The notes under the pieces were generated by a model. It made no database searches and had not been told where the DNA came from. It saw nothing but the letters and a program-made list of their open reading frames with translations. 64,000 bases of DNA, taken from the NCBI RefSeq assembly GCF_031200575.1, contig NZ_CP133597.1, positions 1,550,001-1,614,000 of the forward strand. The letters run 5' to 3'. The stretch is from Ferroplasma sp. (GTDB taxonomy: Archaea; Thermoplasmatota; Thermoplasmata; Thermoplasmatales; Thermoplasmataceae). The stretch's first letter is position 1. Each line of letters begins with the position of its first letter. This document shows, in pieces, positions 1 to 7,460 of the stretch. Both the position numbers and the translations under genes were made by a program.

Positions 1-111
1 CAGATCATTGACATCATATCCGCGGTATCTTAAAACCCCCGCATTGCCATCTATATATGTTAATCCTGTGTATTTTATGAATACATCCTCGAGTCCCAAA
101 CTCACTGCCAT
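1..111 (-). CDS. gltA: Citrate synthase, N-terminal fragment
   Basis: The first 37 codons of a gene that runs off the left edge of the window. Reading from the ATG at 109-111, the protein contains GLEDVFIKYT, TYIDGNAGVLRYRGY and DVNDL, the conserved N-terminus of citrate synthase, which condenses oxaloacetate and acetyl-CoA in the citric acid cycle. The start codon lies one base beyond the stop of the CBS-domain gene, so the two are almost certainly co-transcribed, CBS gene first. No separate promoter is visible. The catalytic residues lie outside the window. Identification rests on the N-terminal motif only, but that motif is distinctive. Confidence 0.85.
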   Translation of the reverse strand, partial: MAVSLGLEDVFIKYTGLTYIDGNAGVLRYRGYDVNDL

Positions 112-112
112 T

Positions 113-538
113 TTAATCACTTCCGAACCAATCTGAATTCTTTACATTTGCAAGTTCCTTCAACGTCTGGCTCTCTCTCATTAGGTCCCTGGTTGAAAGA
201 ATGCCTGAAACAGCTCCGGTGCTGGATTTAACAATAAGGTGCCTTATATTGTGTTTGCTCATAAGCACTGCAGCCTTGGTAATGGAGTCATCCTCATGAA
301 TAAATATGAGGTTCTCCTTTGTAGCCACATTTCCCAGAGAAGTGTCCAGCTTTTTGCCTTCGGCAATTGCCTTTATGATGTTGCGTTCTGTAATAATCCC
401 CCTCAGAGATGTTGGCTCACCAAGAAGTATGGAGCCTTTATTTGCCTCTGACATTTTCTTTGCGCCATCATATACAGTTGCATTTTCATCCATGTATATA
501 GGCTGTTTCTGCATGATATTTTTGATTTCAAGAGCCAT
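113..538 (-). CDS. CBS-domain pair protein
   Basis: A 141-residue protein made of two CBS motifs, which form a Bateman module binding adenosyl ligands such as ATP, AMP or SAM. The first motif covers roughly residues 8-60 (IMQKQPIYMDENATVYDGAK, then GIITERNIIKAIAEG). The second covers about 70-125 (IHEDDSITKAAVLMSKHNIR, then GILSTRDLM). There is no fused catalytic domain, so it is a stand-alone energy or ligand sensor. The ATG is preceded by an AT-rich TATA-like stretch near 554-567, at leaderless distance. It sits directly upstream of citrate synthase with one base between stop and start, which suggests a link to carbon flux; that link is inference. Confidence 0.85.
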   Translation of the reverse strand: MALEIKNIMQKQPIYMDENATVYDGAKKMSEANKGSILLGEPTSLRGIITERNIIKAIAEGKKLDTSLGNVATKENLIFIHEDDSITKAAVLMSKHNIRHLIVKSSTGAVSGILSTRDLMRESQTLKELANVKNSDWFGSD

Positions 539-663
539 GCTTGTAATATAGTTCGATTTAATTTAAAGATTATGTTTGGGAAAAATAGCCCTTTAAGATG
601 AAAATATCTCAATTAAAATACGTCAATTAATGAAATATGCACAAAATGAAAACAGTTATGTAA

Positions 664-680
664 TTTGCATATATTGCAAA
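664..680. promoter_or_regulatory. Inverted repeat just upstream of the CPAC membrane protein gene
   Basis: TTTGCA, five bases TATAT, then TGCAAA: a perfect 6-bp inverted repeat ending five bases before the ATG at 685. The central TATAT is too close to the start codon to be the TATA box of a leaderless transcript. The element would therefore overlap the transcription start, as repressor sites often do. Seen in sequence; the operator role is inference. Confidence 0.35.
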
Positions 681-684
681 TACA

Positions 685-1419
685 ATGAAAAACGGCAATA
701 TTATAATTACTATGGTGGGCATCTTACTCATTCTTAATGGATATGAAATATATTCACGGTTCGGAAACCTATTTTATCCATCGCCCTTTAATTATTCTGT
801 TACCGCTGCCACTGCCAGATTCTATACATCACTGGATGATGCAATAATTATAGCCGGTGCGGCCCTCATAGGATTTGCAGTTTACAGGGCACTAAAAAGC
901 AGGTATACTCTGCCTGTGTTGAACCATTTCTATCCGATTCTTGCAATTTATACTGTAATTCTTGCCATAGCCGGTGGAATGATACATATAATGCCTTCAG
1001 GATATCATTATCCTCATTATGTCTCCTTTTTCTACGGGCTCCCCATGTTTACACCGGATTTTCTTGTCTACTATTCACATTTTATTGGGGTATACCTGTA
1101 TCCTTTCCAGATCATTTCTCTAATAGCTGCAGCCATCACAGGTAGCGCTATATTTTCTTATTCCATAAAGGGCATGAAACTTAAAAAGGCCACACCAATG
1201 TCAATTATTGGTGCTGTGGGGGTTTGCCCCGCATGTGCAACAGGAACCTTTTTTGGTATAATAATAGGTGCAAGCCCCTTCCTGAGTAATGTATACCTTG
1301 ACCAGATTTATGGAAGTACCCTGAATGAAATAACCATAAGCATGGTGTCCATTGCACTGATGTTAGGAGTGTTTATTTACATGATAAGAAAATATCGCAT
1401 TTCCTTCAGGACTCAGTGA
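685..1419 (+). CDS. Polytopic membrane protein with a CPAC motif
   Basis: A 244-residue integral membrane protein with about six hydrophobic segments: residues 5-20, 52-68, 82-98, 130-155, 172-195 and 215-235. I do not recognise a named family. The notable feature is GVCPACATGTFFG near residue 180, a CPxC pair at a membrane helix, which could bind metal or do thiol-disulfide chemistry. The first extracytoplasmic loop is rich in Tyr, Phe and Pro. It lies 112 bases upstream of the EtfBA gene on the same strand, but that gene has its own TATA-like element, so co-transcription is not certain. An inverted repeat (664-680) directly precedes the start. Confidence 0.65.
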   Translation: MKNGNIIITMVGILLILNGYEIYSRFGNLFYPSPFNYSVTAATARFYTSLDDAIIIAGAALIGFAVYRALKSRYTLPVLNHFYPILAIYTVILAIAGGMIHIMPSGYHYPHYVSFFYGLPMFTPDFLVYYSHFIGVYLYPFQIISLIAAAITGSAIFSYSIKGMKLKKATPMSIIGAVGVCPACATGTFFGIIIGASPFLSNVYLDQIYGSTLNEITISMVSIALMLGVFIYMIRKYRISFRTQ

Positions 1420-1531
1420 TCTGCTATTTTTCCGGCATTATGGCAGTACCGGTTATATTGCTTTTTATACTGTGAAATTTATTGTTATTTCCCTTCGAAA
1501 AGATTTTTAATAGCACTTTGCATATACTCCC

Positions 1532-3358
1532 ATGAAAGGCATTAATATTGTTGTTGCTGTGAAGCAGGTTCCGGATGCCGATGATTTGAGAATTGACCCG
1601 GTAACCAATAACCTTGTCAGAGAGGGAGTACCCGCAATTATAAACCCTCCTGACCTGCATGCCATAGAAGAGGCACTCAGGATAAAAGAAAAATATGGCG
1701 GAACAGTTTCTATTGTTTCAATGGGCCCACCCAAGGGCGACCTTACATTAAGGGATGCCGTGGCAATGGGCGCAGATAACATATATCTCATAACAGACGC
1801 AGCAATGGTTGGATCAGATACATGGGCAACATCATACACCGTTTCAAGAGGAATAGACAAGATAGGGAAGCCAGATATAATATTATTCGGGAGGCGTGCC
1901 CTGGATGGGGAAACCCAGCAGGTTGGGCCGCAGACAGCTATGTGGCTGGGCATTCCGGAAATAGCATATACAGATAAAATACTGGATATAAATATGGAAA
2001 CAGGGGTTGCAAAACTCCAGAGAACAACGGAGTTTGATACTGAAACAGTTGAGGTAAAGATGCCCTTTGTTGCAACCATAACAGAGAATTCAAATAACCC
2101 AAGGGAGGCAACCCTTGAGGGCATGATCAAATCAATGACCTATCAGGTTACAAGGCTTTCGAAGGATGACATAAAGGCAGATCCTAAAAAGATCGGCCTG
2201 GCTGCATCTCCCACAAAGGTTATAAGGGTAAGGCCGCCGCCCAAGATGAGAAATCCTGAAATTATTAAGAATGAGGATTTGAACAAAACTGTGGATTTTC
2301 TCGTGGCCAAGATCAAGGAATCCCTGAAGGGAATGAAATCTATGGAAAATGCCTATGAAAAGCCAGAGCCTGTAACAAATGTAGAAGACAATATATGGGT
2401 TTATATCGATCATTTCGATGGTGAGCTTAATAAAACATCACTGGAAATTCTCGGTGCTGCAAGGAGGGTTGCAGACCTCATGGATACGAAGCTCGGTGCA
2501 GTTATTATAGGAGACAAGGATGAAAAGCTTATAGACACATCATTCAAATACGGTGCAGATGAAGTTTATTACTGCGAGGCTGAAAATGCTGGAAGATATG
2601 ACAACGATATATACACTGCTGCCCTTGAAATGATGATTAATAAATACAAGCCAAACTCAATATTCTTCCCTGGAACCTCAAATTCAAGGGAACTGGCATC
2701 AACAACAGCGATAAAGGTCAATACAGGGCTTATAGCAGATTGCATTATATTCGATGTGGATGAAAAGGGACAGCTGCAGGCAACAAGGCCCGATTTCGGC
2801 GGCAAGGAAACATCAACAATCATATGCCCGAACAACAAGCCCATAATGGTAACTACCAGGGCAGGAGTGTTTTCTGCACTTCCTGAAAGGGACTTCAAGG
2901 GAAAAGTTATACGGGAAAAAATGAAAAAGGCTGACACAAGATTCAAAATAACCGATTACAAAAATATAGAGAAAACCAATGTTCTTGCTGCTGCACAGGT
3001 GGTTGTTGGAGCAGGCAGGGGGCTGGTAAATAAGGATAACCTGAAGCTCGCCGAGGAGCTTGCAGACAAAATAGGAGGAATAGTCGGTGTGAGCAAGCCA
3101 CTTGCTGATGCAAACTGGTACCCTCATGACAGACAGGTCGGGCAGACAGGTACAACAATAAGACCAAATCTTTACATAGCCCTGGGAATATCAGGAGCTA
3201 TACAGCATCTTGTTGGAATCCAGGGATCGAAGAGAATAATTGCAATAAACAGCGATCCAGAAGCGCAGATATTTGAAAATTGTGATTACGGAGTTATAGG
3301 GGATGTTTTCCAGATAGTCCCGGAACTCATTAAAAAAATTGGTGATGTAAATGCTTGA
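1532..3358 (+). CDS. etfBA: Electron transfer flavoprotein, fused beta-alpha subunits
   Basis: A 608-residue fusion of EtfB (about residues 1-255) and EtfA (about 288 to the end), normally separate polypeptides. The beta part opens with IVVAVKQVPD and carries FGRRALDGETQQVGPQTA, the nucleotide-binding signature. The alpha part has VVVGAGRGL (near 490) and GQTGTTIRPNLYIALGISGA (540-560), the FAD-binding segment. It accepts electrons from acyl-CoA or other flavin dehydrogenases and passes them to the FixC protein encoded next; the stop overlaps the fixC start by eight bases. The ATG follows a TATA-like TTTTTAATAG at about 25 bases, so the mRNA is probably leaderless. The fusion removes the intersubunit stop without losing recognised motifs. 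Confidence 0.93.
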   Translation: MKGINIVVAVKQVPDADDLRIDPVTNNLVREGVPAIINPPDLHAIEEALRIKEKYGGTVSIVSMGPPKGDLTLRDAVAMGADNIYLITDAAMVGSDTWATSYTVSRGIDKIGKPDIILFGRRALDGETQQVGPQTAMWLGIPEIAYTDKILDINMETGVAKLQRTTEFDTETVEVKMPFVATITENSNNPREATLEGMIKSMTYQVTRLSKDDIKADPKKIGLAASPTKVIRVRPPPKMRNPEIIKNEDLNKTVDFLVAKIKESLKGMKSMENAYEKPEPVTNVEDNIWVYIDHFDGELNKTSLEILGAARRVADLMDTKLGAVIIGDKDEKLIDTSFKYGADEVYYCEAENAGRYDNDIYTAALEMMINKYKPNSIFFPGTSNSRELASTTAIKVNTGLIADCIIFDVDEKGQLQATRPDFGGKETSTIICPNNKPIMVTTRAGVFSALPERDFKGKVIREKMKKADTRFKITDYKNIEKTNVLAAAQVVVGAGRGLVNKDNLKLAEELADKIGGIVGVSKPLADANWYPHDRQVGQTGTTIRPNLYIALGISGAIQHLVGIQGSKRIIAINSDPEAQIFENCDYGVIGDVFQIVPELIKKIGDVNA

Positions 3359-4544
3359 TTATGATATAGTAGTGGTGGGAGCAGGCCCAGCAGGTTCGGC
3401 CGCTGCACTTAAGGCAGCCTCAGAGGGGAAGAAGGTACTTGTGATAGAGAGGGGTCCGGAACCCGGATCAAAAAACGTTTCCGGCGCCATGATAAGAAAG
3501 GATTATGTAACGTCTATCTTCGGAGAGGATATGCCATTTGAGAGAAAAGTTGAAACTATCAAAGTTTCTCTTTACAATGGTAATAAACCGGTAGATATAG
3601 AATTCCATCCAGATGGCCTTGTTACAACAGGCAGGTTAAAATTTGATAAATGGCTATCATCTATTTCTGAAAAGGCGGGCGCCATGGTCATTCCCAAGAC
3701 AACTGCATTGAAGCTTAACTGGGAGAATGGCGTTGCAAAATCACTTACAACAGACAGGGGAGAGGTATCTGCCAAATCCTTTGTTCTGGCAGAGGGAGTC
3801 AATTCACTGGTTTCCATGGAATCGGGAATCAATGGCGACTGGACGCCTGAAAACTCTGTACAGGCTGTAAAGATGGTCTATTCCATAAAGAAAGGAGATC
3901 TGAATACATTGTTCAATTTGCCCGATGATAATACCGGCATGTCGTGGAGAATGATTACATCAGATCCGCTGGTGGCAGGGTTCATGTACACATACAAGGA
4001 TAGCCTTGCAGTTGGAATTGGTTCTCCGATTAAAGAACTTGTCGACAGAAAGATAAGGCCGGAAAAACTTCTTGATGATTTCCTTGAAATGACAGGCATT
4101 GCTGAGAAGGTAAAGGGATATTCCCTCAGGGAGTATTCGGCCAAGATTATACCTGAGGGTGGATTCCCTGATATCAATGTTGCAAAGGGCAATGTTTACC
4201 TCTGCGGGGATGCAATTGGGCTTGTAGATCCTTTGACATTTGATGGAATTACCCCGGCAATAGCATCAGGAACAATAGCAGGAGAAGCCGCAGTCTACAA
4301 TTACGATAAGGAGATCTACAGATACAACCTTATGAAGAATCCAGAAATTTCAAAGATTGCAAAGGAGAGGAAACTGGAAACAGATTTCATGACCGGCAAT
4401 AAGGCTGGTGAATACATAAATATGGTATCATCTATGCTGGAAGGCTGGGCTTCAGGAGATCTGATGGGAATAAGGAACACCATGGTCAGCAATTATAGAA
4501 ATCTAATACCTGACCTGATGACTTTTGTTATGAGGATGAGATAA
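3351..4544 (+). CDS. fixC: FixC-type FAD oxidoreductase (ETF:quinone oxidoreductase family)
   Basis: A 397-residue flavoprotein of the FixC / geranylgeranyl-reductase-like superfamily. The dinucleotide-binding loop VVGAGPAGSAAALKA is at residues 7-21, followed by VIERG. The second FAD motif, YLCGDAIGLVDPLTFDGITP, is near residues 283-302. It receives electrons from the EtfBA protein and, with the FixX ferredoxin, passes them to quinone at the membrane. Archaeal homologues include lipid reductases, but the etfBA-fixC-fixX order makes the ETF role much more likely. The start overlaps etfBA by eight bases, and the stop abuts the fixX ATG (TAA directly followed by ATG), giving a tightly coupled three-gene operon. 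Confidence 0.9.
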   Translation: MLDYDIVVVGAGPAGSAAALKAASEGKKVLVIERGPEPGSKNVSGAMIRKDYVTSIFGEDMPFERKVETIKVSLYNGNKPVDIEFHPDGLVTTGRLKFDKWLSSISEKAGAMVIPKTTALKLNWENGVAKSLTTDRGEVSAKSFVLAEGVNSLVSMESGINGDWTPENSVQAVKMVYSIKKGDLNTLFNLPDDNTGMSWRMITSDPLVAGFMYTYKDSLAVGIGSPIKELVDRKIRPEKLLDDFLEMTGIAEKVKGYSLREYSAKIIPEGGFPDINVAKGNVYLCGDAIGLVDPLTFDGITPAIASGTIAGEAAVYNYDKEIYRYNLMKNPEISKIAKERKLETDFMTGNKAGEYINMVSSMLEGWASGDLMGIRNTMVSNYRNLIPDLMTFVMRMR

Positions 4545-4832
4545 ATGAGAACAGAAGAAAAATTATACACGTTGAGATATAAGAAGGACGACAAATCGCA
4601 TCTTGCAATCAAGGATGTAAACACGTGTCTGGAGTGCACTGCTAAGTACGGTGAACCACAGCCCTGTGTTTCCATATGCCCGGCAAATGTGTTTTCATGG
4701 CAGAACAATAGAATAGTAATAGGTTACGAAAACTGTGTGGAATGCGGTGCATCTAGGATTGCCTGCCCCTATGAAAACATTGACTGGAATTATCCCCGCT
4801 TCGGAAAAGGCATAGCCCTGAGATATGCATAA
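4545..4832 (+). CDS. fixX: FixX-like ferredoxin
   Basis: A 95-residue iron-sulfur protein, last gene of the Etf/Fix operon. Cysteines lie in CLECTAKYGEPQPCVSICP (about residues 27-45) and CVECGASRIACPY (63-75), the FixX arrangement that holds one or two clusters. FixX works as the iron-sulfur partner of FixC between ETF and quinone. The gene begins immediately after the fixC stop, so translation is probably coupled. After the stop the DNA becomes very AT-rich with T-runs (4833-4880), a plausible transcription end. Confidence 0.9.
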   Translation: MRTEEKLYTLRYKKDDKSHLAIKDVNTCLECTAKYGEPQPCVSICPANVFSWQNNRIVIGYENCVECGASRIACPYENIDWNYPRFGKGIALRYA

Positions 4833-5035
4833 TCCCTTAAATATTAATTTATTAATAATTTTTGGATACTTTTTATTCGCTTTTAGTATAATATAATTTA
4901 TAGTTGTACGTGTTTATATTATATAGAATAAAAACTATAAATAAAATAATAAAAATTCGTGATAAAGGCCTTAAATTCGTAATTATCCATGTCATCATCT
5001 TATAAGTTATAAAATCTATATTATAATATTTAAAA

Positions 5036-5218
5036 TTATTCTGTATTTCTACTTTTATGCAATTTTATTGTGTTATACACTAAACTTATAAGAAGACCGA
5101 TAAAAAGTAACAAAAACAAAATTATACCGAGTTTATAACTTGTATATATTGAAACTATTAACTCGCCCAAACTTAGAATTATTAAATAGATGATAATTAA
5201 AATATTCCTATTAGCCAT
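5036..5218 (-). CDS. Small two-helix membrane protein, immunity candidate (cassette C)
   Basis: A 60-residue protein with two hydrophobic stretches (about residues 5-22 and 30-50) and a charged end, KLHKSRNTE. No family recognised. It starts 11 bases after the stop of the cassette C peptide gene (5230-5535), with AAAGGCGAC upstream of the ATG as a weak ribosome-binding site. Its first half resembles the 72-residue protein at 6357-6575: both begin with a short Asn/Lys-rich head, then Ile/Leu-rich residues ending in LGE. Position and size fit an immunity protein for the adjacent hydrophobic peptide; this is inference from architecture. Confidence 0.55.
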   Translation of the reverse strand: MANRNILIIIYLIILSLGELIVSIYTSYKLGIILFLLLFIGLLISLVYNTIKLHKSRNTE

Positions 5219-5229
5219 TTTTGTCGCCT

Positions 5230-5535
5230 TTAAAGATCAAAGTTGTTAAAACAACTATGCGCTACCGACGCCGTTACACCAATAAGTGCAATACCTGCAA
5301 ATACAATTACACCCCATGTCGCTAAAAGTGCCAAACCGAATCCAATCCATGCTAATGCGTAAAATATTATCTGTACTGCACACCACCAGTTATTGTCTAT
5401 AGCTATCCCTACTGTTTGATTTATCTCCATATTCTTTACATTATTATCTGTAGACTTTAACATATTACTCATTCCTGTTGCTATGTATGAGTATTCTATA
5501 CCGAATTTGTGCATTGTATTATTTGTCGAGAACAT
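5230..5535 (-). CDS. Variable hydrophobic peptide with conserved leader (cassette C)
   Basis: A 101-residue protein starting MFSTNNTMHKFGIEY. Residues 1-47, up to VGIAID, match the same region of the proteins at 5975-6334 and 6585-7460 with one visible change (KNMEIN for KNKEIN). The last 54 residues are unrelated to theirs: a Gly/Ala/Ile/Trp-rich hydrophobic tail with about two membrane-length segments and Cys near both ends (NNWWCAV and AHSCFNNF). It lacks a signal peptide. The homology continues upstream at DNA level to 5577, but a stop in that frame and no earlier ATG leave MFST as the only sensible start. It is likely an orphan toxin-like cassette, silent or dependent on recombination for export (inference). 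Confidence 0.6.
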   Translation of the reverse strand: MFSTNNTMHKFGIEYSYIATGMSNMLKSTDNNVKNMEINQTVGIAIDNNWWCAVQIIFYALAWIGFGLALLATWGVIVFAGIALIGVTASVAHSCFNNFDL

Positions 5536-5577
5536 ATAATTGATTGATATTAATTTTATACTGTTTATTAAGTTTTT
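5395..5577 (-). repeat. Direct repeat, copy C (183 bp, two mismatches)
   Basis: Third copy of the leader-encoding repeat. It matches 6750-6932 over 183 bases with two substitutions by my reading, one silent and one changing Lys to Met. It spans the conserved leader of the cassette C peptide and stops exactly where the variable tail begins on one side and where the upstream immunity gene ends on the other. Confidence 0.85.
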
Positions 5578-5990
5578 GTTGCTTTATTTTTTTGGGTTAT
5601 AGATTTTTTATTGTAGTTATATGATATCAGAGATAGGAATATTACCCCTATAATTATCGATAAAATTCTTATGATTTTCTTATCTGTTATTTCAAATACA
5701 GCAAATAAGGAGAATGTTAATATTATAATGTCTAAGATATACACTATTTTATTATATACAATTTGCCTATTCTCTTTTACAAAATGTATCGTACCTTTTT
5801 TAGCACTATAATATACGAAAATTAACATTAAAAATAATAATGAAAAGGAGACGATAAATAGTATAAAGGAATCCTTCAATGTAAATACATAAAGTAAACT
5901 GAAAATTATAATGAAAGCAACATCGATAATTGAGTATATCTTTAGATATTTGTATTCATCCATTTTAAATCCCTTTAAAAGCAACCCCAT
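5568..5990 (-). CDS. Four-helix membrane protein, immunity candidate (cassette B)
   Basis: A 140-residue membrane protein with four hydrophobic segments (about residues 17-35, 38-58, 81-103 and 107-125) and a basic C-terminus. No family recognised. It directly follows the cassette B peptide: the first ATG (5990) overlaps the end of that gene by 16 bases, while a second in-frame ATG at 5963, preceded by AAAGGGATT, lies just after the peptide stop and may be the true start. Its stop falls inside the start of repeat copy C. Larger than the partner proteins of cassettes A and C and not obviously related to them, as expected if each partner is matched to its own peptide tail. Confidence 0.55.
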   Translation of the reverse strand: MGLLLKGFKMDEYKYLKIYSIIDVAFIIIFSLLYVFTLKDSFILFIVSFSLLFLMLIFVYYSAKKGTIHFVKENRQIVYNKIVYILDIIILTFSLFAVFEITDKKIIRILSIIIGVIFLSLISYNYNKKSITQKNKATKT

Positions 5991-6334
5991 AAAGTCCCAA
6001 TTATGGATGAGCCACTCGCAGCTATAAATAATCCATTATAAATCCAGAATACTAACATAGTGTCGAATACCAGTCCCACGCCAGACAATAATAGCATCAG
6101 CACCCCAGCAACAAGTCCCACTAAAGAAACAGTACACATCCAATTCCAGTCTATAGCTATCCCTACTGTTTGATTTATCTCCTTATTCTTTACATTATTA
6201 TCTGTAGACTTTAACATATTACTCATTCCTGTTGCTATGTATGAGTATTCTATACCGAATTTGTGCATTGTATTATTTGTTGAGAACATATAATTGATTG
6301 ATATTAATTTTATACTGTTTATTAAGTTTTTCAT
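5975..6334 (-). CDS. Variable hydrophobic peptide with conserved leader (cassette B)
   Basis: A 119-residue protein. Residues 1-65 (MKNLINSIKL through IDWNW) are identical to the corresponding part of the precursor at 6585-7460. The last 54 residues are completely different: MCTVSLVGLVAGV onward, two hydrophobic segments rich in Gly, Leu and Val, with Cys near the beginning and in the final GCF. The copy lacks the signal peptide and the first ~170 codons of the precursor. Reading frame and start are supported by exact conservation. The likely role is a membrane-active peptide cassette paired with the membrane protein at 5568-5990; toxicity is inferred, not shown. Confidence 0.62.
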   Translation of the reverse strand: MKNLINSIKLISINYMFSTNNTMHKFGIEYSYIATGMSNMLKSTDNNVKNKEINQTVGIAIDWNWMCTVSLVGLVAGVLMLLLSGVGLVFDTMLVFWIYNGLFIAASGSSIIGTLWGCF

Positions 6335-6347
6335 TTCATTATTATAT
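6144..6347 (-). repeat. Direct repeat, copy B (204 bp)
   Basis: Identical, as far as I can read, to 6745-6948 over 204 bases. It covers the last few codons before MKNLINSIKL, the whole conserved leader and the IDWNW codons, then ends abruptly at the variable tail. Perfect identity next to completely unrelated flanks indicates recent duplication or ongoing recombination between copies. Confidence 0.9.
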
Positions 6348-6356
6348 TGATGATTC

Positions 6357-6575
6357 CTAGTTTAAATACTTTTTAAATATTCCGCGCCTCCAGTATATTA
6401 TAGTAATAACAGGCAATAATATTGCAAATACTAAAAATATTATAGTAAAATATAAAGAAAAAATTTTATGTTGAACATTATATAGCGTTAAAAAATCTAG
6501 AATACCTAATAGAGCCACAAATTCTCCAAGGACAAGTTCAAATATAAATATAAAAATTTTATTTTTATTATTCAT
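6357..6575 (-). CDS. Small two-helix membrane protein, immunity candidate (cassette A)
   Basis: A 72-residue protein with two hydrophobic segments (about residues 6-27 and 38-60) and a basic tail (YWRRGIFKKYLN). The ATG is preceded by a run of six G that overlaps the stop codon of the precursor gene. This gives a Shine-Dalgarno-like site and tight translational coupling to the peptide. The N-terminal half resembles the 60-residue protein at 5036-5218, including an LGE motif. No named family. Best read as the immunity partner of the cassette A peptide, on context alone. Confidence 0.55.
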   Translation of the reverse strand: MNNKNKIFIFIFELVLGEFVALLGILDFLTLYNVQHKIFSLYFTIIFLVFAILLPVITIIYWRRGIFKKYLN

Positions 6576-6584
6576 ATAACCCCC

Positions 6585-7460
6585 CTAACAGTATATACAT
6601 TCTGTTAAGCCCCCAACAACAGCAAATAGAGCTAAGCCAAGTAATACGATGGTAATTGCAACTGGCCCACCTATGATCAAAAACGCAATTAAACCTATTT
6701 CGAAACTAATGCCACCAGCAAATATTAGAGATAATGGAAGCCAGTTCCAGTCTATAGCTATCCCTACTGTTTGATTTATCTCCTTATTCTTTACATTATT
6801 ATCTGTAGACTTTAACATATTACTCATTCCTGTTGCTATGTATGAGTATTCTATACCGAATTTGTGCATTGTATTATTTGTTGAGAACATATAATTGATT
6901 GATATTAATTTTATACTGTTTATTAAGTTTTTCATTTCATTATTATATGTTGATTTATAGTCAAGTGTAAACTCATTGCCGAGGAGTATTTTAGATGAAT
7001 TGATTGGTACTATGTTTGCATATATGTATGAGATGTTTTCTGAATTACTGCTGTATATTATATCGCCTATTTCAACCTTATAATTCTTGAATGTATCTGT
7101 GAATGCTATTGTATACTTTATATCTGAATTGTTATAGCACTGTAGAAGATAATTTGTATTGTTTGTTCCTTTATAGCTGTATCCCGATGCCTTGAGTGTA
7201 TTGTTTTTTATGTCCCTGTTCTCATATGCCCTTACACTGTTTATTTATTTGCTGCTTATTCCTCCATACTGTATATTACCTGACTGTGAGATGTTGAAGT
7301 TGTTCATGTATGTTATATTGCCTATTTTAACATATTTGGTAGTGACAGTATGGTTATTTATAATATCAGAATTATTATGGTCAACATTATCTGAAAATGC
7401 CATCATGACAAACAAAAGCGCTATAATTATGGATAGTCCTATAATATACTTTTGCTTCAT
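6585..7460 (-). pseudogene. Secreted archaeocin-like precursor, interrupted by one in-frame TAA
   Basis: From the ATG at 7458-7460 to the stop at 6585 the frame has 291 sense and internal-stop codons, broken only by TAA at 7245-7247 (codon 72). Both halves are in the same frame and the downstream half continues without interruption. Residues 1-23 form a signal peptide (MKQKYIIGLSIIIALLFVMM). Next comes an Asn- and Ser-rich exported region of about 200 residues, then the repeated leader (MKNLINSIKL through IDWNW), then a 51-residue hydrophobic tail, Gly/Leu/Ile-rich and ending ECIYC. Size and plan (signal, propiece, C-terminal hydrophobic peptide) recall the halocin C8 proprotein and sulfolobicin precursors; I see no sequence match to either. 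The TAA may be a nonsense mutation, strain polymorphism, or readthrough. Confidence 0.6.
6745..6948 (-). repeat. Direct repeat, copy A, inside the full-length precursor
   Basis: The 204-bp repeat unit in its full-length context, within the precursor gene. Copy B at 6144-6347 is identical by reading; copy C at 5395-5577 matches 183 bases with two changes. All three are in the same orientation, spaced about 600-750 bp apart, so recombination would delete or exchange tail plus partner-gene cassettes. Confidence 0.9.

Noticed and set aside
5036-7460. Reading the 5-7.5 kb repeats as a degenerate insertion sequence
   Set aside because: Repeats are direct, coding and bounded by small membrane-protein genes; no terminal inverted repeats or transposase fragment.
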